A stretch of 45,850 nucleotides of DNA from Bacteroidales bacterium (GTDB taxonomy: Bacteria; Bacteroidota; Bacteroidia; Bacteroidales; WCHB1-69): positions 1-45,850 of the forward strand of contig JAKSMB010000009.1 of assembly GCA_024400875.1 (NCBI GenBank), in the 5' to 3' direction. Shown here in pieces: positions 16,633 to 25,572 of this stretch; within the stretch, counting starts at the first letter, position 1; every line of letters begins with the position of its first letter. A program made the translations under genes and the position numbers. The notes beneath the pieces are model-generated. The model ran no database searches. It was not told the DNA's origin and worked only from the letters and a program-made list of their open reading frames with translations.

Positions 16633-18585
16633 ATGAAGAAGGCATACTTTTGCAGGCTACTATTTCTGGTTTTAAGTATCGGATTATCAGGATGCTTCGC
16701 ACATTTGTACGCCCAAGAAAGTGATCAACACGAACAAAACAGTCACGCAAACCCGCACGTACACCACGTCGACTCTTCGATGGCAATTTCTCCCGCCTTC
16801 ATGCCCGTCAACTTCGCCTATCTTCCTGGCACATTCTTCAATCCCGTGGAGTATGAACCTGTTGACATCTCCATGTTTCACAAAACCGACTACGATCCTT
16901 TGTGCAGTAGTTCAAACCTTTATCAGCAGTTAGGCACATACTGTCAAGCGCACAAGAGTATGTTGTTCGACTATCAACATGAGCCAGGATTTTCGATGTT
17001 GCAATCCCCCTACCCTCTTTATTTCAAGCAATTGAAAGACTTGAAATATTACGACGTACAGACCTCCTTCACTGACCTTGCCTACACCATCGGTTTCGCG
17101 CCAGAGCATAATTTCAGTGCCACACATACACAAAAAATCAGACAATTCAACTACGCGGTCAACCTCAACGGCTACAGTAACAATGGGCAATTCATGAACC
17201 AAAAGACCCAAATGTTGGATTTGAATCTCATACTTCATTACGAAACGCCCAAAGACGTTTACGGCGTTACGGCCGCCTACATTCTCAACCACCTCAACTG
17301 TCAAGAGAATGGCGGCATCAGCGATTACTCACTTTTCACCAACCGCAATTTCTGGGAAGACATGCGCGATCCCAATAAGCCCATTGCCAATCCAAGTGCA
17401 TTCAGCGTAACATTTCCCAATGCGGTTTCGCGCATCAACACTCACGATGCATTTGTGCAACAGTACGTGAACCTCAAAGACAAAAAAGGGCGCTATTACG
17501 GAACGCTCGTTCACTCCACGGAATTCGGGAAGGTAAGCAGCAATTTCCTTGATTACAATCTCAACAACGACTTCTACCAGAATCAATACTACATAAACAC
17601 GGACACCACCAGTGACAGTTTGAACTATTACAATGTTGTCAACACCTTGCAATGGGCGAACTACAAACCATTATCACCCGTTTCCGACAACAATTATTTT
17701 ATCAGAATAGCAGCAGGCATTCGTCACGAATATGTAAATGCCGAGATGCCTTTCTATCGGGGCAACAACTTCACCACATTTGCGCGTACCAACATCCGTC
17801 TCTTCAAGGTTTGGGATTTGTACGGAAGCTTTGCCTATTCGTTCAACCACTACAACCGCAACGACGCCATTGCCAATCTGGCAGCCCAATTCACTATCAG
17901 CAAAAAAATGAAGCATTACATCGGTGGCGGCATTGATTTTTATAGGGTCTCGCCCGACTTCCTCTACACCTTCTACATTGGCAACAACAACGTGTGGTAC
18001 AACGATTTTAGAAAAGAAAACAATTTGAAAGTCAACGCATTTTGGACGATTTTCGACTATAAATTAAGTTTCAACTACTATCATCTTGGCAACTACGTAT
18101 ATCTCAACAGCCATTTTGAGCCTACGGTTTGTGAAAAGTCAGTTGATGTAGTGCAATTCAACTTTTTCGCCCCTGTTAGATACCACAATTTCTACATGGA
18201 TGCCAACTTAGCCCTGCAGCACTCCACACAAGGATGTGTAAGTGTGCCTCTGTTTGCCGGCAAGCTTCACGCTGCATACGCATTCAACATCTTCCGAAAA
18301 CGATTGAGGATTATGATCGGTGGCGACCTACTATACAATACGGCATACACTGCCGACGGATACAACCCAATCTTACATCAATTCTATGTGCAGAAGGATG
18401 TCAAAGTTGGCAACTTCTTATATTTTGATGCCAGTTTGACACTTCAAGTGCAGCGGATTTCCTTCTTCGTAAAAGGAGGAAATCTTATCGCTGGCGTTCT
18501 GAACTACAACTATTTCACCACGCCGTACTATCCTATGCAGGCACAAAGCGTGCGAATTGGTATTACGTGGAGGTTTTATGATTAG
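16633..18585 (+). CDS. Outer-membrane beta-barrel protein, Porin_10-like
   Basis: A 650-residue exported protein. The signal peptide ends at about residue 28 (AHLYAQ-E). An LSGC stretch within it also resembles a lipobox, so lipid modification is possible but less likely. A histidine-rich stretch follows (HANPHVHHVD). The body alternates aromatic and polar residues in the manner of outer-membrane strands, with many Y/F-rich ends (NYYHLGNYVYL, RYHNFYMDANLAL), and it ends with a strand closing in an aromatic residue (IGITWRFYD), as expected for BAM-inserted barrels. The opening block YDVQTSFTDLAYTIG is typical of Bacteroidota 'putative porin' proteins. No TonB box or plug domain is visible. The substrate is unknown. 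Confidence 0.75.
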   Translation: MKKAYFCRLLFLVLSIGLSGCFAHLYAQESDQHEQNSHANPHVHHVDSSMAISPAFMPVNFAYLPGTFFNPVEYEPVDISMFHKTDYDPLCSSSNLYQQLGTYCQAHKSMLFDYQHEPGFSMLQSPYPLYFKQLKDLKYYDVQTSFTDLAYTIGFAPEHNFSATHTQKIRQFNYAVNLNGYSNNGQFMNQKTQMLDLNLILHYETPKDVYGVTAAYILNHLNCQENGGISDYSLFTNRNFWEDMRDPNKPIANPSAFSVTFPNAVSRINTHDAFVQQYVNLKDKKGRYYGTLVHSTEFGKVSSNFLDYNLNNDFYQNQYYINTDTTSDSLNYYNVVNTLQWANYKPLSPVSDNNYFIRIAAGIRHEYVNAEMPFYRGNNFTTFARTNIRLFKVWDLYGSFAYSFNHYNRNDAIANLAAQFTISKKMKHYIGGGIDFYRVSPDFLYTFYIGNNNVWYNDFRKENNLKVNAFWTIFDYKLSFNYYHLGNYVYLNSHFEPTVCEKSVDVVQFNFFAPVRYHNFYMDANLALQHSTQGCVSVPLFAGKLHAAYAFNIFRKRLRIMIGGDLLYNTAYTADGYNPILHQFYVQKDVKVGNFLYFDASLTLQVQRISFFVKGGNLIAGVLNYNYFTTPYYPMQAQSVRIGITWRFYD

Positions 18586-18649
18586 AAGGATAGAAGGAAG
18601 GATTGAAGGATTGTAAGATAGAAACGATGATAAAGAAAAAAACGAATAT
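18586..18649 (+). other. Purine-rich spacer before fumC
   Basis: This 64-bp gap is almost all purine on the plus strand and is built from imperfect GAAGGAT units (about 18587-18618). It contains no TAnnTTTG box and no terminator, so fumC may be read from the porin promoter. Confidence 0.4.
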
Positions 18650-20020
18650 ATGGAATATAGAATTGAACACGACACGCTGGGTGATATGCGTGTGGAAGCC
18701 GACAAACTTTGGGGTGCGCAGACACAGCGCGCAATGGAAAACTTCGTAATTGGTAAAAAGAAGATGCCAATCGAGATTATTTACGGTATCGCTACTGCCA
18801 AGAAGGCAGCGGCATACGCCAACTACGATTTGGGCACCTTGCCCGTTGACAAGCGCGACCTCATCGCCACTGCCTGCGACGAAATCTTAGCTGGCCAATG
18901 GGACGAGCAATTCCCGTTGCACATCTGGCAAACCGGCTCCGGCACGCAAACCAACATGAACGTCAATGAAGTGCTGGCACACCGCGGACAGCAGTTGCAC
19001 GGCGGCAAGTTGGACGACTACCCACTCTACCTCTCCCCTAACGACGACTGCAACAAGTCGCAATCCACCAACGACATCTTCCCTACCGGCATGCGCATTG
19101 CAGCCACCAAGATGTTGTTGACGCACACCATTCCTGCCATCGAGCGTCTGATGGCCACCTACGCTGTAAAGATTGCTGAGTTTGCAGACATCAAGAAAAT
19201 TGGCCGCACCCACCTTATGGATGCCACACCACTCACCTTAGGTCAAGAGCTTTCCGGCCATCTGTCACAGATCGAACACGGCTTAGATGCCATCAAATAT
19301 AGCATGCAGCACATTATGGAGTTGCCTATCGGCGGCACGGCTGTGGGCAATGGCATCAATGCGCCAGAGGGTTACGACAAGTTGGCGGTTGAATACATCA
19401 ACAAGTTCACGGGATTGAACTTCACGATGGCACCGAACAAGTTTGAAGCGATGGCCTCCCACGATTCAATGGCTGAAGTTTCAGGCAGCTTAAAGCGCTT
19501 GGCCGTATCCTTGATGAAAATCGCGAACGACTTCCGTCTGTTGAACTCTGGTCCAAGATGTGGCTTGGGAGAAGTAGTACTGCCAGCCAACGAGCCAGGC
19601 TCTTCCATTATGCCTGGCAAGGTGAATCCAACCCAATGTGAAGCATTGTCACAAGTATGCTGCCAGGTTATCGGCAACGACGTAGCCATCAGCGCCGGCG
19701 CAATGCAAGGTCATCTGCAACTGAACGTATTTATGCCGCTTATCGGTCGTAACGTTTTGCAATCCTCCAGACTTTTGGCCGATGTCATCAATTCCTTCAA
19801 CGACCACTGTTTAGCTGGTGTTGTAGCCAACAAGGAACGCATTTCCATGCACCTCAACAACTCCCTGATGTTGGTCACCAAGTTGAGTCCGCACATTGGA
19901 TATTACAATGCTGCTAAGATTGCACAACACGCATTAGCTGAAGGTCTCACCCTGCGCGAATCCGCGCTGGCCTTGAATTTGGTGAGTGCCGAAGACTACG
20001 ACAAGTGGATGGTCATCTAA
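18650..20020 (+). CDS. fumC: Class II fumarate hydratase
   Basis: It interconverts fumarate and L-malate. It has 456 residues, as usual for FumC. The signature GSSIMPGKVNP lies near residues 314-324. The substrate-binding blocks TGSGTQTNMNVNE and NKSQSTNDIFPTGM and the block GRTHLMDATPLTLG are complete. These also occur in aspartate ammonia-lyase, but the N-terminus (YRIEHDTLGDMRV) and the overall pattern favour fumarase. It is iron-sulfur independent, so oxygen tolerant. It opens a tight run with prsW (12-bp gap) and, two genes on, malic enzyme, so its product malate can go straight to pyruvate. Confidence 0.93.
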   Translation: MEYRIEHDTLGDMRVEADKLWGAQTQRAMENFVIGKKKMPIEIIYGIATAKKAAAYANYDLGTLPVDKRDLIATACDEILAGQWDEQFPLHIWQTGSGTQTNMNVNEVLAHRGQQLHGGKLDDYPLYLSPNDDCNKSQSTNDIFPTGMRIAATKMLLTHTIPAIERLMATYAVKIAEFADIKKIGRTHLMDATPLTLGQELSGHLSQIEHGLDAIKYSMQHIMELPIGGTAVGNGINAPEGYDKLAVEYINKFTGLNFTMAPNKFEAMASHDSMAEVSGSLKRLAVSLMKIANDFRLLNSGPRCGLGEVVLPANEPGSSIMPGKVNPTQCEALSQVCCQVIGNDVAISAGAMQGHLQLNVFMPLIGRNVLQSSRLLADVINSFNDHCLAGVVANKERISMHLNNSLMLVTKLSPHIGYYNAAKIAQHALAEGLTLRESALALNLVSAEDYDKWMVI

Positions 20021-20032
20021 AACGATTGCCGT

Positions 20033-20722
20033 ATGTCCATCATCTTACTCGCCTCCTTAGCCCCTGTGTTTGTCTTGTTGTGTTACATCTACATCCACGA
20101 CAAGTACCAGAAAGAGCCATTGCCTATGTTGCTAAAGGCTTTGGCAGGTGGTGTATTGGCGGCGATATTGGACGTGGCCTTGTTAACCATCTTCCGATTT
20201 GCAGAAATCGAACAGTTCTCCGATGGGCTATACCAGGCCTTATACAAGGCCTTCTGTCAAGCGGCCATCCCGGAAGAGATCTGCAAGTTCTTCTTCCTAT
20301 ACCTCTTCATCTGGAAGAGTCGATATTTTGACGAGTATTACGACGGCATTGAATATGCTGCTTGCGTAGGACTCGGTTTTGCAGGATTAGAAAACATACT
20401 ATACGTATTTCAAGGTGGCATGGGAGTAGCCATCTCCCGTGCCATCTTTGCCGTTCCCGCCCACTTCTTCTTTGCCATCTTTATGGGCTACTTCTTTGCA
20501 TTCGCAAAGTTCCGCCCTTGGAAGAAACGATATTACCTCAGCTGGGCATTGATCGTGCCCATCCTATTGCACGGCATCTACGATTTCGTACTGATGTACA
20601 GCGACATTATCAACACCACCAACACCTCTCTGGCACTTTTACTTAACGGAGGATTCTTACTTTTCTTCATCTTTGTCTGGAGAATTGCCACACGAAGAGT
20701 AAAGACGATGGGTGGCAAGTAG
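20033..20722 (+). CDS. PrsW-family intramembrane metalloprotease
   Basis: A 229-residue multi-spanning membrane protein with about six to seven hydrophobic helices. The metal-site motifs of the PrsW/Abi-related family are present: PEE..KF (Glu81-Glu82), GLGFAGLEN (Glu120-Asn121), and histidines in VPAHFFFA (His144) and LLHGIYDF (His180). In Bacillus subtilis PrsW performs site-1 cleavage of the anti-sigma factor RsiW. No anti-sigma or ECF sigma gene is in this window, so the substrate here is unknown. It lies 12 bp after fumC and 27 bp before a secreted repeat protein, which is a possible but untested partner. Confidence 0.85.
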   Translation: MSIILLASLAPVFVLLCYIYIHDKYQKEPLPMLLKALAGGVLAAILDVALLTIFRFAEIEQFSDGLYQALYKAFCQAAIPEEICKFFFLYLFIWKSRYFDEYYDGIEYAACVGLGFAGLENILYVFQGGMGVAISRAIFAVPAHFFFAIFMGYFFAFAKFRPWKKRYYLSWALIVPILLHGIYDFVLMYSDIINTTNTSLALLLNGGFLLFFIFVWRIATRRVKTMGGK

Positions 20723-20749
20723 TTATTACAATATTTAAATTCTTAAATT

Positions 20750-23700
20750 ATGAAAAGAACGTTTCTCTTTATCGCAATCGCACTCTTGGCCTTATCAACA
20801 TTTGCCCAAGACACCAAGCATCTAAAAGTGATCGATGTCAACACTGCCCTTGATTTGACACGAAAAGGCATGAACCTTGTCAGACACGAGAAGTATGACG
20901 AAGCACTTTCCACCTTCAACTCCATCCCGTATGGTAATTCATTGTGGGACAATGCTCAGTACGAAAAGGCGTATATCTACGAGTTACAGGAGCAGTATAG
21001 CACAGCGCTTCAACTCCTGGAAGATCTGCTAAACGACCCATCCTGTTCCGTAAGTAAAAGCAATATACTGACCGAAATAGGCAATTGCTACGATGATATG
21101 GGCAACTATGACAAAGCCGCAGAAGCATACAGTAAAGCGTTGCAAGTCAGTCCTTACAACTACAACCTACACTTCAACAAAGGTGTTTCACTGCTTCGTC
21201 AGGGCAACTATGAAGAAGCGCTTGAGTGCTTCAAGCAATCGTTATTTCTGGCACCAGGCCATAAAGGCAGCCATCTGCAATATGGCGTTTGTTGTCTCCT
21301 GTTAGGCTATACCGTCCCTGGCATAATGGCCCTTAACTACAGCATATTATTGGGTGACGACAGCTACAAGACCTTGCTCGCCTTACAACATTTGAACACC
21401 TTATACACCCAAGGTATTCAAGCTTATAATGAAGCAAACGATGTGAAAATCTCCAATGAATACAAAGAAAAGAATCTATTCTACAAAGAGATAATGGATG
21501 AAATAGATTTATACTGTCGTACTTCCAAGACACCGAAAGCGCCTACAAAAGTGACGCATCCTGTTGCATCATTCAACTATCTTGTACTGTCAAACGTAAA
21601 AGCTCGTCCGAACTCCCTTGCTATCGAAGACCAATTATATGCAACTGCATTCCAACAAATCACAGCCAACAAGCAATATGATTTGCTGGCCTTATACCAG
21701 TTTATGGGCACCGATGTTGACAATGGGAAAGTGACCAAGCTTGCTGAAAAAAAATCCAATGACATCAACAAGTTCCTGACAAATCAAGGAGACCTTTTAG
21801 ATGAAATTATCACCAAAGGACTATTCCGCACTCCATCCGACACTGCCTACATCTATAAAGACTTCACCTTGACACATTGGGGCGTATTACACGCTGATGC
21901 TTCGGGTAAAAAAATACAAGATGGCCGATGGTACTTCATCAATCAGGATGGTCAACTCGAAGGATGTCGTGATTTCCGCAATGGAACGCCCAATGGACAA
22001 GAGATTTACTACACCAACAACAACATTGATCAATCGTACAACATCAAGAATGGCAAACCTGACGGGAAAGCTTATATGTATAGTTATTGTCCATTGTCAA
22101 GCGAGCAAAAGCTTAATGTTGAAGGTACTTTGAGCGATGGTGTTCTCCACGGGCCTCTCTCCCGATACAATAAAAGTGGTCAACTGGAATACGAGGCCAC
22201 CTACAGCTACGGCAAGCTTGAAGGAGAAACCCGCGCCTACTATTCAAACGGGCAGATCAAGGCCGTTGAGCATTACAAAGACGATGAACCCAATGGTACT
22301 TTCACGCAATACTATCCAAATGGACAGATAGAAACAACCTACAACGTTGGTGCAAAAGATGAAGTATTCTCCATCACGAGTTATAGCTGCACTGGCAAAA
22401 CAACAAGGGAAGGCCAAATTCGCAACAACGAGCTGTACGGGAAAAACATCTACAAATACCCCAATGGCACCATCAGTTCCATCGACAATTACAATGAGAA
22501 AGGTATGTTGGAAGGAGAATCTACAACATATTTCCGCAACGGCAATCCTGATCAAAAAATCATTTACAACAATGGTGATGTTGTAGGCATACAAACCTAC
22601 AGTACAAGTGGATTATTACGTTTCCGCACCATCTCCAAAAATGGCAACATCGTAAGTGCAGAATCCTTAAACCCTGACAACACTGTTAAAGAGACCTACC
22701 TTCCAAAGAACAAGCTGATCACCTACAACACCTATCGAGACAATGGCACACTATGTGCCACCCAGACTATTGACGTCAACGGGAAGATTCAAGGAACATC
22801 TAAAACTTACTATCCCAACGGACAAGTTAAAGACGAACGAAATTTCAAGGATAATCAATTGGATGGCACCGTCAAGAGCTATTCTCCTTCTGGAAACCTC
22901 ATCCTTCATAGCAATTATACAGATGGCAAACGAAACGGACTTTTCGTCACCTACTTTGACACTAAAGAACCGATTGTTAGTGCGGAGACATTCTGTCGCA
23001 ACGACACCATCACCGGTGCCCTCTACAATTACCATCAAAACGGTAGCATTCAAGAGATGATCTGTTACGATGACAATGGACAGATTGTATCCTACCATTC
23101 CTATCTGCCAGATGGTAAAAAGAACAGAACAATCCGTTTCTACGATGGAATGCCTCTCATTTACGACATCTACGATTTCAACGAGACAATCGTCCAAAGC
23201 GACACCTTGTGTTTTGGCAATGGAAAACAACATATTGAACTCTCCAAAAGAAACAGCAGAATTGTAGAAATACTCAATGGTGATGCAAATAGCATAGGTA
23301 TCGCGACACTTCAAACCAACGAAGGCACTATAGCAGACACCACCCACTACCTCTGCAAAGAAGTCTGGGGCAGCACCACACATCGTTTTCCTACGGGCGA
23401 AAAATATTCTGTAAGGAACTGGTTACACGATCAACAGAACGGCACATCGCGACTCTTTGATCCATCTGGTAAACTTCACGCTTCCATTGACTATGAAATG
23501 GACAAACTTCAAGGAGCATACTGCACCCACTATTCCAACGGCAAGACATTCATCAAGTTCAACTATTTGCAAGATGAATTAGAAGGCATCTCCTACATCT
23601 ACGCTCCAGACGGGAAAACCGTTTTGGCGGAATTATACTACACGGAAGGTGCTTTGTTCAAATGTGCTTTCTTGCAGAAAAACGGTAAGATGAGTGAACC

Positions 23701-24091
23701 TCAAGATGTAAACAACGAGAGCAAAACCATCCAAGCCTACTATCCTACGGGCAAGTTAGCCTTGGTATTGAACATCAAAGATTACGACGTCAACGGAGAA
23801 GTTGTTTCCTATTACAACAACGGCCACGCCGCAATATCAGTCAACTATCTTTTCCACAAATTGAATGGCGACTATATCTCCTACTACGAAAACGGAAAAA
23901 CCTACAAGAAAACCTCATACGTACTTGATGAACTCAATGGCAGCTATGAACTGTTCTACGACAATGGTCAACCCATGTACGTTGGTGCATACTATTACGA
24001 TACCGAAAATGGCCTTTTCAAATCCCTTGACAAAAATGGGAATGTCCTCAACCAGGCTGACATTTACTACGGAAAATTCAAAGATGAATAA
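20750..24091 (+). CDS. Large exported TPR and MORN/YwqK-repeat protein
   Basis: It has 1113 residues with a signal peptide (1-20, cleavage after STFAQ). Residues of about 35-230 form tetratricopeptide repeats (DNYDKAAEAYSKALQVSPYN-like units). From about residue 390 to the end there are around twenty degenerate 22-24-residue units of the form 'NG..-G-...-YYPNG-..' (for example KLEGETRAYYSNGQIKAVEH), matching the MORN_2/YwqK type, which forms an extended beta-solenoid. No enzymatic motif is seen. The protein should work in the periplasm or on the cell surface as a scaffold or binding platform. Some 'YwqK family antitoxin' labels apply to this repeat; that name says little here. It lies 27 bp after prsW and 24 bp before malic enzyme. 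Confidence 0.8.
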   Translation: MKRTFLFIAIALLALSTFAQDTKHLKVIDVNTALDLTRKGMNLVRHEKYDEALSTFNSIPYGNSLWDNAQYEKAYIYELQEQYSTALQLLEDLLNDPSCSVSKSNILTEIGNCYDDMGNYDKAAEAYSKALQVSPYNYNLHFNKGVSLLRQGNYEEALECFKQSLFLAPGHKGSHLQYGVCCLLLGYTVPGIMALNYSILLGDDSYKTLLALQHLNTLYTQGIQAYNEANDVKISNEYKEKNLFYKEIMDEIDLYCRTSKTPKAPTKVTHPVASFNYLVLSNVKARPNSLAIEDQLYATAFQQITANKQYDLLALYQFMGTDVDNGKVTKLAEKKSNDINKFLTNQGDLLDEIITKGLFRTPSDTAYIYKDFTLTHWGVLHADASGKKIQDGRWYFINQDGQLEGCRDFRNGTPNGQEIYYTNNNIDQSYNIKNGKPDGKAYMYSYCPLSSEQKLNVEGTLSDGVLHGPLSRYNKSGQLEYEATYSYGKLEGETRAYYSNGQIKAVEHYKDDEPNGTFTQYYPNGQIETTYNVGAKDEVFSITSYSCTGKTTREGQIRNNELYGKNIYKYPNGTISSIDNYNEKGMLEGESTTYFRNGNPDQKIIYNNGDVVGIQTYSTSGLLRFRTISKNGNIVSAESLNPDNTVKETYLPKNKLITYNTYRDNGTLCATQTIDVNGKIQGTSKTYYPNGQVKDERNFKDNQLDGTVKSYSPSGNLILHSNYTDGKRNGLFVTYFDTKEPIVSAETFCRNDTITGALYNYHQNGSIQEMICYDDNGQIVSYHSYLPDGKKNRTIRFYDGMPLIYDIYDFNETIVQSDTLCFGNGKQHIELSKRNSRIVEILNGDANSIGIATLQTNEGTIADTTHYLCKEVWGSTTHRFPTGEKYSVRNWLHDQQNGTSRLFDPSGKLHASIDYEMDKLQGAYCTHYSNGKTFIKFNYLQDELEGISYIYAPDGKTVLAELYYTEGALFKCAFLQKNGKMSEPQDVNNESKTIQAYYPTGKLALVLNIKDYDVNGEVVSYYNNGHAAISVNYLFHKLNGDYISYYENGKTYKKTSYVLDELNGSYELFYDNGQPMYVGAYYYDTENGLFKSLDKNGNVLNQADIYYGKFKDE

Positions 24092-24115
24092 ATTAAAAAA
24101 TTAACGTTACATACT

Positions 24116-25570
24116 ATGAATAAAACACTCACACTCGAGAACATTGAAGCGCTGTTTCCAGCCGACTTTACCGAAGAACAAAAAGCCAAGGCTAAAACAT
24201 TATTCTATAAGAAGATGTCTATCGCAGCGCACCGTTTCTACAACGGTAAGATGCAGACCTTACCTAAAGCACCTGTTTACGGCTTCAACTGGTTCAACGT
24301 ATGGTACACGCCAGGCGTTTCAGCCGTATCCACCTCCATTCGCGACAACAACGACCAGTCTTTCTATTTGAGCAACCGTGCCAACCTGGTAGCTGTTGTT
24401 AGCGACAGCACCCGTGTTTTGGGCGATGGCGACTGCACCGCACCTGGTGGGCTGGGCGTTATGGAAGGCAAAGCTATGCTTATGAAATACTTAGGTGGCG
24501 TAGATTCTGTGCCTCTTTGTATTGAAAGTCGCGACGAAAACGGCGAACACCAAGCCGACAAGATCATCGACTTCGTGAAGATGGTGCAACACAGTTTCGG
24601 TGCTATCAACTTGGAAGACATCTCCCAACCCAACTGTTACAAAGTATTGGACGTGCTGCGTGAAGAATGCAACATTCCAGTATGGCACGACGACGCACAG
24701 GGCACCGCTTGCGTAACGCTGGCAGGCCTTATCAATGCGCTGAAGATTGTTGACAAAAAGATGGAAGACATCAAGGTGGTACTTTACGGTGCCGGCGCTG
24801 CCAACACCACCATCGCACGCCTGATGATCACCGATGGCGTTGACCCTAAGAATATGGTCATCTTCGACACCAAGGGCACACTCCACAAAAATAGAACCGA
24901 CATTCGCGACGACAAGCGTTTCTATCGCAAATGGGAATTGTGCGAAAGCACCAACCCAAACTGTATCGAAGTAGAAGAAGAAGCTTTCAAGGGTGCCGAC
25001 GTACTGGTTGCCCTATCCAAACCGGGTCCTGACACCATCAAACCAGAATGGATTTCCCTGATGGCCGAAAAATCCATCGTATTTGTTTGTGCAAACCCTG
25101 TTCCTGAAATCTATCCTTACAAAGCAAAAGAAGCTGGTGCATACGTTGTTGCCACCGGTCGTGGCGACTTCCCGAACCAGGTCAACAATTCCATCTGCTT
25201 CCCAGCCATCCTGAAAGGTACACTTCTGGTTTCTGCAAGCAAGATCACCGACAATATGGCGATTTGCGCAGCCCACTCCATCGCCAACTATGCTGAAGAA
25301 AAGTTAGGTATCGAGGCCGACAAGATTATGCCTACGATGATGGACACCGATATGTTCCCAGCCGTTGCCGCCGATGTGGCAATGCAAGCCATCAAGGAAG
25401 GTGTTGCCCGCAAGCAACGCACCTGGCAAGAGGTTTACGACATCGCCAAGAAGGACATCGAAGAAACCCACGCATTAGTAGATTATTTCCAAAAAGAAGG
25501 ATATATCCAAGAATTTCCTGCTGAAGAGATTGAAAATCTTATGAAGGAAGTCTGCAACGAAGTAAAATAA
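24116..25570 (+). CDS. Malic enzyme, NAD(P)-dependent
   Basis: Oxidative decarboxylation of malate to pyruvate and CO2. It has 484 residues: malic N-terminal domain with VYGFNWFNVWYTPGVSAVS and the catalytic region GDGDCTAPGGLGVMEGKAMLMK, then the metal-binding block VWHDDAQGTACVTLAGL. The NAD-binding domain has a Rossmann motif in VVLYGAGAANTTIARL. The conserved ANPVPEI and NSICFPAILKG blocks follow. It lacks the phosphotransacetylase domain of the larger bacterial MaeB type. Cofactor choice cannot be read reliably. Together with FumC in the same run it links fumarate to pyruvate. The next gene starts 2 bp after its stop. Confidence 0.92.
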   Translation: MNKTLTLENIEALFPADFTEEQKAKAKTLFYKKMSIAAHRFYNGKMQTLPKAPVYGFNWFNVWYTPGVSAVSTSIRDNNDQSFYLSNRANLVAVVSDSTRVLGDGDCTAPGGLGVMEGKAMLMKYLGGVDSVPLCIESRDENGEHQADKIIDFVKMVQHSFGAINLEDISQPNCYKVLDVLREECNIPVWHDDAQGTACVTLAGLINALKIVDKKMEDIKVVLYGAGAANTTIARLMITDGVDPKNMVIFDTKGTLHKNRTDIRDDKRFYRKWELCESTNPNCIEVEEEAFKGADVLVALSKPGPDTIKPEWISLMAEKSIVFVCANPVPEIYPYKAKEAGAYVVATGRGDFPNQVNNSICFPAILKGTLLVSASKITDNMAICAAHSIANYAEEKLGIEADKIMPTMMDTDMFPAVAADVAMQAIKEGVARKQRTWQEVYDIAKKDIEETHALVDYFQKEGYIQEFPAEEIENLMKEVCNEVK

Positions 25571-25572
25571 CA

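Noticed and set aside
20750-24091. DNA-level tandem repeat or CRISPR-like array within the MORN gene
   Set aside because: The repeats exist at protein level (22-24 residues) but the DNA copies are strongly diverged, with no identical repeats or spacers.
24116-25570. Truncated malic enzyme missing a phosphotransacetylase domain
   Set aside because: A single-function malic enzyme of this length is a normal family type; the catalytic and NAD domains are both complete.
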